DNA from: Anabaena lutea FACHB-196
Lineage (GTDB): Bacteria; Cyanobacteriota; Cyanobacteriia; Cyanobacteriales; Nostocaceae
Length of the DNA: 64,000 bases
Direction of reading: 5' to 3'
Assembly: GCF_014698305.1 (NCBI RefSeq)
Contig: NZ_JACJST010000001.1
Location: forward strand, 248,001 to 312,000
Of the stretch, positions 54,923-62,748 are shown one piece after another (within the stretch, counting starts at the first letter, position 1; every line of letters starts with the position of its first letter). The notes under the pieces were generated by a model. It did no database searches. It worked only from the letters and a program-made list of their open reading frames with translations, and had not been told where the DNA came from. Position numbers and translations under genes: made by a program.

Positions 54923-56530
54923 TTAGACGTTGTTACAAAGATATTCGTCAAGTTTATCTTCTTCTCCAGCCATATTCTGCTCAACATTACCAATCATTAC
55001 TGTATACTGATTAATCAGATTTTCTATTTGATTAGTATCCAGTACAATCTCTTCGCATAGATTGCCATTCATAGCATTAGCTATTTTTGCCTGAAAATTT
55101 TGTTCCCCCCACTGTTCTATACGTTTTAATTCATTTGATGGCTGAGTTTGATAAGATTTTTGTATGCAAGCAACCACAAATCCCCATGCAGCTACATCAC
55201 CCAACTTTTGAGATAGTATTTTACTCAGTTTCTTATTACTGCTCCGAGTTAGGTTTTGATTTTTTAGATAAGAGGCACAATATTCAGCCGTGTGTTGTAT
55301 TTTATCGCTGATTGCTGTCGCTCCTAGAAACTCTTTCAGAGATGAACAAAGTTGAGAGGGGTGGTATAAAGCTAACAAGCCTAAGTGCATTTGTAAAGTT
55401 TCAGTAGGCCCTTCAAAGATCCGAAACAAACGAGCATCTCTGAAAATTTGGGGTGCAATATTAGATTCAATATAACCCCGTCCCCCTAGTAGTTGAACAA
55501 GATTATCTGCGGCTTGCCACATTAATTCGGGTGCAATAATCTTTGTGACAAGATAAGCTTCTGGAGGAACAGACTTTCCTTCATCTAGCGGGGTAGTGAT
55601 TTTGTTCACCAAGCACTCAACCGCGCCAATTGATGCTGTTAAATCACTAAGACGTTGCAAAGTAATTTGTTGATGTATTAGCCGTTCCATACCAATTGAG
55701 CGACGAGTTGCATAACGAAGCATAAGTTGAGCGCAGTGCTTCATTCCCCCAATACACATAACAGCAATTCCCAATCGCCCTAGTTGCATTGCGTCCTGAG
55801 CCACCTCAAAACCTAAACCAATTTCACCTAAGACATTTTCACGATTGGCTTTTACCTGCTCAAGGTGAACGGTATTCTGAACCATACCTCGCATTCCCAT
55901 AGTGGGTGCTTCAGCACCTTGCCTCAATCCTGGAGCATTTTCTGGTATGCTAAAGGCTGTCACTCCCAAAGATTCGCCTTGTTCATCTATAACGTGAGCA
56001 AAAGTGTTGATCATGGTTGACCAAGATGCAGAACCGCTCCAAATCTTGGTTCCACTCAGTAACCACCCGCCATTTCCATCTGCATGAGCTTCAGCTTTAA
56101 TTGCTCTAGGATTAGATCCTGCACATGGTTCTGTAATAGCAAAGGCTGCTAAATCTCTACCCTCAGCTAAGTTCTGTAAATAGGTTTCTTTGATCTCAGG
56201 TGTAGCATACTTAAGAATTGGATAGACTCCTAGAGCATTGTTGACACCAACAAATGAAGCTAAATTGAGATCAATAGCTGCCAGTTGTTCTACAACTTGA
56301 AACATATCACGGTAAGTTAAGCCAAGACCCCCGGATGATTGAGGGACGAGCATTCCTAATAAGCCCTTTTTGCCAAAGTCTAGAACGATATGAGGAGTTA
56401 TACACCTTCGCTCGTCCATGAGCCTGGAATTAATTCGTCTTTGGGCATAGTCTCGTAACCAATAGATAATGTCTTCTGCACGTTGACGACTGGAACTTTC
56501 CCAGGACTGACTATGGCTATTGAAGTGCAT
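54923..56530 (-). CDS. Acyl-CoA dehydrogenase family flavoprotein
   Basis: An FAD enzyme likely to introduce an alpha,beta double bond into the acyl chain on the neighbouring ACP. The product (535 residues) shows FAITEPCAGSNPRAIK (flavin contact), GTKIWSGSASW, and the conserved RIFEGPTETLQMHLG with the expected catalytic Glu (last Glu of EGPTE). It is about 150 residues longer than usual, with a C-terminal helical extension after about residue 400. I use the ATG at 56530, preceded by AAGGAGG, rather than the GTG at 56542. It overlaps the FAAL gene by 14 bases, so both are translated together. FAAL-ACAD-ACP is a recurring cyanobacterial starter set. Confidence 0.9.
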   Translation of the reverse strand: MHFNSHSQSWESSSRQRAEDIIYWLRDYAQRRINSRLMDERRCITPHIVLDFGKKGLLGMLVPQSSGGLGLTYRDMFQVVEQLAAIDLNLASFVGVNNALGVYPILKYATPEIKETYLQNLAEGRDLAAFAITEPCAGSNPRAIKAEAHADGNGGWLLSGTKIWSGSASWSTMINTFAHVIDEQGESLGVTAFSIPENAPGLRQGAEAPTMGMRGMVQNTVHLEQVKANRENVLGEIGLGFEVAQDAMQLGRLGIAVMCIGGMKHCAQLMLRYATRRSIGMERLIHQQITLQRLSDLTASIGAVECLVNKITTPLDEGKSVPPEAYLVTKIIAPELMWQAADNLVQLLGGRGYIESNIAPQIFRDARLFRIFEGPTETLQMHLGLLALYHPSQLCSSLKEFLGATAISDKIQHTAEYCASYLKNQNLTRSSNKKLSKILSQKLGDVAAWGFVVACIQKSYQTQPSNELKRIEQWGEQNFQAKIANAMNGNLCEEIVLDTNQIENLINQYTVMIGNVEQNMAGEEDKLDEYLCNNV

Positions 56531-58400
56531 TAGCTTTCGCACCCTCCTTGATATTCACTCTTTTCAAATCAGGATTAACTTCCTGCACTTTTGTTAAGAG
56601 GGAGTTAACATCATCTGTCAACTGTTGCAATTTATCTTGATTATGAGAGCTTTTACTAGAGTTCTCCACCACATTCAAACTGCCATCTAGAAACCCACGC
56701 TGACAAGCATGGCGCTGAATCTTGCCGCTAGATGTCTTGGGAATACTTCCAGGCTTAATCAAAACTGTGGCATACACTTGTAACCCGTGGTGATCTATCA
56801 CTGCCTCGGTGATATTGCCGACGACCTCTTTTATATCCAACCGCCTCAAAGAGGTTCGCTCTACCTCTTGCACAATAACTAATCGCTGTTGCCCTTTTTG
56901 CTCTACTGTAAAGGCTGCCCCACAATTCAATCGCAGTGCTGGATGACTGTTTTGAACCGTTAACTCAATATCCTGGGGATAATGATTTTGTCCACGGATA
57001 ATAATCACATCCTTTAGTCTTCCTGTCACAAACAACTCTTCGTCTTGCAAAAAGCCTAAGTCTCCCGTGCGGAGAAACGGTCCCTCACCTGTGTCTGACA
57101 GATAAGCTTGAAAGGTTGCGGTTGTTTGCTCTGGTCGTCTCCAATAGCCAGCAGCCACAGAAGAACCTGACACCCAAATCTCTCCCACCTTACTGGGGGG
57201 ACACAGAGTTAAGGATTGGGGATCGACAATGGCAATTTTCTCATCTAACCAGGTTCGGCCACAGCCAACAATTGTTCTAGTTCCTTGTTCAGAATTAGCA
57301 GCTACCACCTGATTTTCCTCAAGGGCTGCTGCTTCTACCTGGTACAGAACAGGGGGAGATGTTTTCAAACCTCCGGACACGAATAAAGTCGTTTCCGCCA
57401 TACCGTAGCAGGGATAAAATGCCTCTTTACGGAAACCGCACTCGGCAAAATAGTTAGCAAAGCGCTCTAATGTTTCAGCCCGGACTGGTTCGGCTCCGTT
57501 GAAAGCAACTTCCCAACTTCTCAAGTCAAGACTAGAACGTTCTTCAGGAGTAATCTTGCGAACGCAAAGATCATAGGCAAAATTTGGACCACCACTAGTA
57601 GTGGCTTTGTAACGAGAAATAGCTTGCAACCAACGCAAAGGCTTTTGCAGAAAAGCTACTGGTGACATGAGAATGGAAGGTAGACCCAAATATAGGGGTT
57701 GCAATACATTGCCAATCAATCCCATATCGTGAAATAAGGGCAACCAACCAACAACAATTGTTTTCTCTGTATGTCCGAAGCCGATGTTGATGTATCTTTC
57801 GTTGGACAGCAAATTCCCATGAGTAATCATTACTCCCTTTGGTGTTCCCGTCGAGCCAGAAGTATATTGGAGAAACGCCAGAGTATCCCTATCTAGTTTT
57901 GGTTCTTGCCAATTGGAACTGAGATTGCTGTCGATGTCATCTGTGCTTAACCAGTGCATAGTTGGCAATTCTGGATTTTGGTTCCATTGACTGGCTAAGT
58001 TGGCTAACAAGTTTGAAGTAGTCAATACTACAGTTGCTTGAGCATCTGTAGCGATCGCTTGCAATCTTAAAAAATTCATATTCTGACGAGGTGGATATGC
58101 AGGAACTGCGACAACACCAGCATACAAACACCCCAAGAATGCGGTGATAAACTCTAGACCAGGTGGATACAATAACAAAGCACGTTCGCCAGATACTCCT
58201 AGAGACTGAAGATGGAATGCTATCGCCCGCGCCTTTTGGTCTAATTCCTGATAAGTCAAGCTGACTTCTTCAGTTTCTCCATCTTGCAAAAATGTGTAAG
58301 CCTTTTGCTCTAGCTGATTTTGCGCTCTATAGATCAATAGTTCTATTAATGTTGAAAATCTCTCTAGAGGGTTTTGCAAATCGTTCCAACGAACATTCAT
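56517..58400 (-). CDS. Fatty acyl-AMP ligase (FAAL), left arm
   Basis: FAALs activate free fatty acids as acyl-adenylates and pass them to an ACP. The 627-residue enzyme has the adenylate-forming motifs YTSGSTGTPKGVMITHGN (about 182-200), GWLPLFHDMGLIG, GPNFAYDLC, FYPCYGMAETTLF, LRTGDLGFL and the C-terminal catalytic Lys in PKTSSGKIQRHA. LFHDMGLIG and NFAYDLC are typical of FAALs rather than CoA ligases. A Ser/Asn-rich tail of about 45 residues follows. It is the first gene of the minus-strand arm and overlaps the dehydrogenase gene. Chain length cannot be read from the sequence. Confidence 0.94.
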   Translation of the reverse strand: MNVRWNDLQNPLERFSTLIELLIYRAQNQLEQKAYTFLQDGETEEVSLTYQELDQKARAIAFHLQSLGVSGERALLLYPPGLEFITAFLGCLYAGVVAVPAYPPRQNMNFLRLQAIATDAQATVVLTTSNLLANLASQWNQNPELPTMHWLSTDDIDSNLSSNWQEPKLDRDTLAFLQYTSGSTGTPKGVMITHGNLLSNERYINIGFGHTEKTIVVGWLPLFHDMGLIGNVLQPLYLGLPSILMSPVAFLQKPLRWLQAISRYKATTSGGPNFAYDLCVRKITPEERSSLDLRSWEVAFNGAEPVRAETLERFANYFAECGFRKEAFYPCYGMAETTLFVSGGLKTSPPVLYQVEAAALEENQVVAANSEQGTRTIVGCGRTWLDEKIAIVDPQSLTLCPPSKVGEIWVSGSSVAAGYWRRPEQTTATFQAYLSDTGEGPFLRTGDLGFLQDEELFVTGRLKDVIIIRGQNHYPQDIELTVQNSHPALRLNCGAAFTVEQKGQQRLVIVQEVERTSLRRLDIKEVVGNITEAVIDHHGLQVYATVLIKPGSIPKTSSGKIQRHACQRGFLDGSLNVVENSSKSSHNQDKLQQLTDDVNSLLTKVQEVNPDLKRVNIKEGAKANALQ

Positions 58401-59342
58401 AAGCCAGTATTTTACGGGTTGGAAAGTAACGCAATCAAAATCAATCTGTTTTCAATATTCAGCTTTCATCCTCATAAAATTTGCTGTTTTTAGCTTCTTT
58501 GATGCCTTTTGTCGGCACTTTGACATCCCAAACTCACTTTTTCTAAAGTTACGAATCCACCAGGAGGCATCCAAATCAATTTGCCACCACTCCAAACTAA
58601 ACGGGAGCAATGGAATTTTGTTAGATACCGAAAATTAGCAATATTAAGTTCCCAGTAAAATTAGCGATCGCTAGGCAATAACCATGAAAAATAACGAATG
58701 TTTCTCCCGGCTATTGAGAATGAACCCGCATAATTGAGGATTGGTCATATCGAAAAATATACGTCCAATCTGTGTGATGGTATCATATACCCCTTTAGAA
58801 AAACAAATTAAATTTTTTATATTCTTTTTATACAGGTTAAGTTTTTTATATTCATTTTGATACATGGCGAATCGGCTGATATCATTTCCCGTAATGATGG
58901 AACATAGGATGAGATAAAGGACGAAAGTCTTATGGGAACGGATTTCCAACAGTATTCATGGGATTAACGCCCTACCTAGGCAAAGGGAAAAGTCGTTGAC
59001 AAGACGAAGTAGAACAGGTAGTTTAATGTAATAAAAACGTGAGTTACGCGAGATACGAATAGCCACAACCCTACCGAACATCATTGCTACTCAAAAGCCA
59101 ATTGATACACAAAAATAGTCATGATTAGTTTGGAGGTGGTGGTGGTAAAAGTGCCAATAAATAATGAATGGTAACTCGCGGGCTACATACCCTACACTCC
59201 TACTACAGAAACGGTTGCCGAAGAAAGGAGGAGAACAGTAATCCTCTCCCTCGACCTTCTCAATTTGAGGAAGTCGAGCATATGACACAATACAAATGCT
59301 CCGAATATTGCTCTCATCAAGCCAACCAAAGAAGAAGGTTTT
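58401..59342. other. Divergent intergenic region between the two arms of the cluster
   Basis: These 942 bases separate the two divergent operons and should hold both promoters. TTGACA at 58996-59001 with TAGTTT 17 bases on is a weak plus-strand candidate, 340 bases before the BtaA-like gene. A minus-strand stretch at about 58500-58640 reads like a protein end (SRLVWSGGKLIWMPPGGFVT) without a start and may be a gene relic. A 24-codon frame at 59281-59355 (MTQYKCSEYCSHQANQRRR...) overlaps the start of the next gene and could be a leader peptide, but I do not claim it. No regulator gene is present. Confidence 0.5.
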
Positions 59343-60485
59343 ATGCAAAAATCTAATCAAGAAAAGTGGATACTATACAGTACCTGTGATGAAGATTCAT
59401 ACTCGGAGTTACGAGCTTTAGATATTAGATCAAATGATAGAGTACTTGCTGTCACGGGCAGCGGCTGCCGAACTCTTAGCCTTCTTGCCTGCAATCCCAA
59501 ATCGTTAACATCTGTAGATTTTTCACCTGGTCAAAATTATTTGCTCGAATTGAAACTAGCAGCCATTCGCACTTTATCGTATGATATGCTGCTGAAATTT
59601 TTTGGTGTAGAAGATTGCAGTAATCGGTGGGAGATATTTTCCTCATTTGAAGATAAAATATCTCCTCAAGCATTTGCTTATTTTAGTGCCAATCGGTGGG
59701 CAATTGACAAAGGAATTCTTTTTACAGGTCGTCATGAATTATTTTACGTTAGATTCGTTGCACCATTAATGCGTGTACTTTATGGTAAACAACTGGATCA
59801 AATTGCTCGCGCTGCCAACTTAGAAGAGCAGCGTGAAATTTTCAATAAACATATCTCTGGTTTTCTCTGGGATCTGATGATTCGTGTCGGCTTTTCACCC
59901 TTGTCAATCCAAATCATCCTCAACGATCCCAAATATTTAGTCGAAATGAATGTAAATGTTGGGGATTACTTAATAGAACGATTGGCTCACACTTTCAATA
60001 ATCATTTAGTCCGGGATAATAACTGGACTAGTTTCATGTTCTATGGTAAATATCTGGAATATCAGGGAAAACGTTGTCTTCCTCACTTTTTACTTGAGGA
60101 AAATTACCATGCCATACGTCAAGCCACAACCAAATTCGAGATTGTGACAGGCAATTTGATCGAATATATGAAGAAAATGCCAGAGCATTCAATCGACAAG
60201 TATTCACTATCAGATGTCACAAGTTGTATTGACACACCGACTTTTACAAGTTTAATAAACGAAGTAGTTAGAACAGGTGCAAACCAAGGAAAATTATGCT
60301 ATCGCAATTTTCTAAATAAGCAATTAATTCCATCTAATTTAGAAGATGTTCTCCAGCGTGATCAGGAGTTAAGCGACTCTCTCTATCATGATGATCTAGC
60401 GTTCGCTTATAGTTTTGAGATAGCGCAAATTAACAAAACAAAAAAACCAGTTGCAGAAATTAGCACAGTAGCTGGGATTAGTTAG
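59343..60485 (+). CDS. BtaA-like SAM 3-amino-3-carboxypropyl transferase (DUF3419)
   Basis: BtaA moves the 3-amino-3-carboxypropyl group of S-adenosylmethionine onto diacylglycerol in betaine-lipid synthesis. The 380-residue product matches that family as I know it: SAM-binding NDRVLAVTGSGCRTLSLL (about 31-48), SVDFSPGQNYLLELKLAAI, FGVEDCSNRW, and a late DVTSCIDTPTF. No BtaB-type N-methyltransferase lies beside it in the window, and its neighbours are oxygenase, dehydrogenase and FAAL genes. A role in adding a homoserine-like group to the cluster's lipid product is therefore possible (inference). AAGG just before the ATG supports the start. It heads the plus-strand arm. Confidence 0.85.
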   Translation: MQKSNQEKWILYSTCDEDSYSELRALDIRSNDRVLAVTGSGCRTLSLLACNPKSLTSVDFSPGQNYLLELKLAAIRTLSYDMLLKFFGVEDCSNRWEIFSSFEDKISPQAFAYFSANRWAIDKGILFTGRHELFYVRFVAPLMRVLYGKQLDQIARAANLEEQREIFNKHISGFLWDLMIRVGFSPLSIQIILNDPKYLVEMNVNVGDYLIERLAHTFNNHLVRDNNWTSFMFYGKYLEYQGKRCLPHFLLEENYHAIRQATTKFEIVTGNLIEYMKKMPEHSIDKYSLSDVTSCIDTPTFTSLINEVVRTGANQGKLCYRNFLNKQLIPSNLEDVLQRDQELSDSLYHDDLAFAYSFEIAQINKTKKPVAEISTVAGIS

Positions 60486-60522
60486 TAGAGATAACTGAGG
60501 TAATATTTAGAGAGTCAGGATT

Positions 60523-61506
60523 ATGTGCTTAAATCAAAATTTCCGAATTCACCCAATTCCTAATAGCTGGTATCGTGTTTGTTTTAGTAAAGACCTGCGT
60601 CCAGGTGAAGTTAAGCCACTACGTTACTTCAACAAGGATATCGTTCTCTTCCGCACAGAAAGTGGTGAAGCCTGTGTCTTTGATGCTCACTGTCGCCATT
60701 TGGGAGCGCATTTAGGTCACGGAGGAGAGGTAAGAGGTGAAGGTATTCAATGTCCATACCACGGCTGGATTTGGCACAAAGAAGGATACTGCAATCATGT
60801 TCCTTACCCTCACACTGGTAATAATCCAACTGTTCAAATTGGCAAATGGCCAGTAGCTGAACTTAATGGTACAGTTTACGCCTACTACCACAGTGAAGGA
60901 AAACCTCCTACTTGGGAAATGCCCGAATTTCCTGAATTTTCTTCTGGAGAGTGGGTATCTGCAATTCAAATGTATAAACGCAACGTTTCCTGCTCCATAC
61001 AAGAAATTGCCGAAAATAATTCAGATACTGCACATTTCAGCCATTTACATGGAGCAAGGTTTGGTAAAGTCCTCAGCGAATCTCTGGAAGTAGATGGTTT
61101 GATACGTACTCATATTGCCTCTTATGAAGTTCGGATACCCCTTATATCTAGGTTGCTTGGTATCAACGAATTCCATACTACATATCAACAGTATGGATTG
61201 GGTTGCAATCGAAATCTTGTCTCTCTCAAAGCCAATGGAAAAACAGTACTAGAATGGCGACTTGTTTGTATGCATACGCCAATTGATAAAGAAAATGCCG
61301 AAGCCCTATGCGTAACAAAATTGAAGAAATTTATTAATGTCCCTATCACCCGTTTCTTGGTAGAACTACTAACGAAAAAAGCTTGCGAAGAAGTTGATAA
61401 AGATGCAATGGTGTGGGATCACAAAATTTTTCTGGAGAATCCCCCTCTCTACAAAGAAGAACACAGCATCAACCAATTCCGACAGTGGGTTGAACAATTT
61501 TACTAA
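60523..61506 (+). CDS. Rieske non-haem iron oxygenase
   Basis: A 327-residue oxygenase alpha subunit. The Rieske cluster ligands are C57 and H59 (HCRHLGAHLGHGG) and C77 and H80 (CPYHGWIWH). The mononuclear iron site is NNSDTAHFSHLH with H171 and H176 and the bridging D168. The layout resembles single-component-type steroid or lipid oxygenases (KshA or Neverland-like) that hydroxylate or desaturate. No reductase gene is adjacent, so electrons must come from elsewhere, perhaps photosynthetic ferredoxin. It lies 37 bases after the BtaA-like gene, so in the same operon. Its substrate is probably the acyl intermediate of this cluster (inference). Confidence 0.9.
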   Translation: MCLNQNFRIHPIPNSWYRVCFSKDLRPGEVKPLRYFNKDIVLFRTESGEACVFDAHCRHLGAHLGHGGEVRGEGIQCPYHGWIWHKEGYCNHVPYPHTGNNPTVQIGKWPVAELNGTVYAYYHSEGKPPTWEMPEFPEFSSGEWVSAIQMYKRNVSCSIQEIAENNSDTAHFSHLHGARFGKVLSESLEVDGLIRTHIASYEVRIPLISRLLGINEFHTTYQQYGLGCNRNLVSLKANGKTVLEWRLVCMHTPIDKENAEALCVTKLKKFINVPITRFLVELLTKKACEEVDKDAMVWDHKIFLENPPLYKEEHSINQFRQWVEQFY

Positions 61507-61563
61507 ATTTTCAGATGCGACAGAAATCGTTATTCACTCTTCAAGGAAAATCTAATCTAAAAA

Positions 61564-62685
61564 ATGCATTTTTTACAAAAAGAACGTGCTACTCTCGAAA
61601 AGTTTTTACCAACCCTTGATCATCGACTTCAAGAAAAATCTTTTCTGGACTTGGAAGATCAGGGAAGTCCCGCTCTGCAAATTTTCCGTGAACTTGGCGG
61701 TCCAGGATTGTTGATTCCACGGGAATATGGAGGATCTGGTGTTACACCTTTGGAACTCGCCCATATTCAGCGAGCAGTTGCTAGTCGTTCACCTTCCTTA
61801 GCCCTTGCGGCAAATATGCATCATTGCACAGTCATAGCTTTCCTAGACAGCCTTGCTGATGAATCAGTTGGAGAGTTTGTTCGGGCTATTGCTGAGAACA
61901 ATCTCTATTTAGCTTCAGGCTTTGCTGAAGGAAAAACAAGTGCAAGTATATTGGTACCCACCATGACATCACAGCGAGTTGCTGATGGTTTACTTGTTAG
62001 TGGTAGCAAAAAGCCTTGTAGTTTATCTGCATCAATGGATTTTCTGACCGCAAGTGTCATTGTTAAGAGTAAATCAGGAGATGGAAATGAGTTAGCGTTA
62101 GCTATCATCGCCGCTGATTCACCAGGGATCGAGCGTAAACCTTTTTGGAATACTTGGGTTCTTCGTGGAGCAGAAAGCGAGGAAGTAATTTTAAACGAGG
62201 TATTTGTCCCAGAGGAATTTATCTTCTATTTAGGTAAGCCAGAGGACTTAGGAAGCATCATGGCTAGGGCGTTTGTTTGGTTTGAGTTATTTGTATCAGC
62301 TTCCTATCTAGGTGCAGCCAGCGCCCTCGTCGAGCGGGTAATTGCCGAACGTAGAGGTACGCCTAACGAACGCGCATTGGTGGCAATTGAAGTCGAAGGA
62401 GCAATGGCTTCACTTGAAGCTGTCGCCCATGCGATTATGCTTGGTTGGTCAAGTGACGGTGAAATTGCACAAGCCTTATTTGTTCGTTATTCAGTGCAAC
62501 GTGCTATAGAACGAGTTGTCGAAACATCAGCAGAGTTAATGGGTGGCATGGCATTTATTAATTCTGGAGAAGTTGCCTATTTGTTAGCAGCTTCCAGAGC
62601 GCTTGCATTTCATCCACCTTCACGGCTGAGTATGGCACCTTATTTAGATGACTATTTAGCGGGTGGATCTTTAGTGATGCCTTAA
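61564..62685 (+). CDS. Acyl-CoA dehydrogenase-like protein lacking the EGPTE motif
   Basis: A 373-residue protein with the acyl-CoA dehydrogenase fold: LGGPGLLIPREYGGSGVTPLE near the start, YLASGFAEGKTSAS in the flavin-contact position, LVSGSKKPCSLSASMDFL, and helical C-terminal half. Where the first dehydrogenase has RIFEGPTETLQ, this one has AFHPPSRLSMAPYLDDYL, so the usual catalytic Glu is missing at that site. It may use another base, catalyse a different flavin reaction, or only bind its partner. It lies 57 bases after the Rieske gene and 63 before the second FAAL. ATG at 61564 follows AAGGA at some distance. Confidence 0.82.
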   Translation: MHFLQKERATLEKFLPTLDHRLQEKSFLDLEDQGSPALQIFRELGGPGLLIPREYGGSGVTPLELAHIQRAVASRSPSLALAANMHHCTVIAFLDSLADESVGEFVRAIAENNLYLASGFAEGKTSASILVPTMTSQRVADGLLVSGSKKPCSLSASMDFLTASVIVKSKSGDGNELALAIIAADSPGIERKPFWNTWVLRGAESEEVILNEVFVPEEFIFYLGKPEDLGSIMARAFVWFELFVSASYLGAASALVERVIAERRGTPNERALVAIEVEGAMASLEAVAHAIMLGWSSDGEIAQALFVRYSVQRAIERVVETSAELMGGMAFINSGEVAYLLAASRALAFHPPSRLSMAPYLDDYLAGGSLVMP

Positions 62686-62748
62686 TTTCACAAGACGCGA
62701 ACTCCACGTCCAGCTGAACATAACGACTACTCACTCTCAATAATTCCC

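Noticed and set aside
58671-58949. 92-codon minus-strand frame between the two cluster arms
   Set aside because: AT-rich, no ribosome binding site, no recognisable domain; composition like the surrounding gap.
59091-59360. 89-codon minus-strand and 62-codon plus-strand frames before the BtaA-like gene
   Set aside because: They overlap each other and the start of a convincing gene, with no domain; at most a short leader peptide at 59281.
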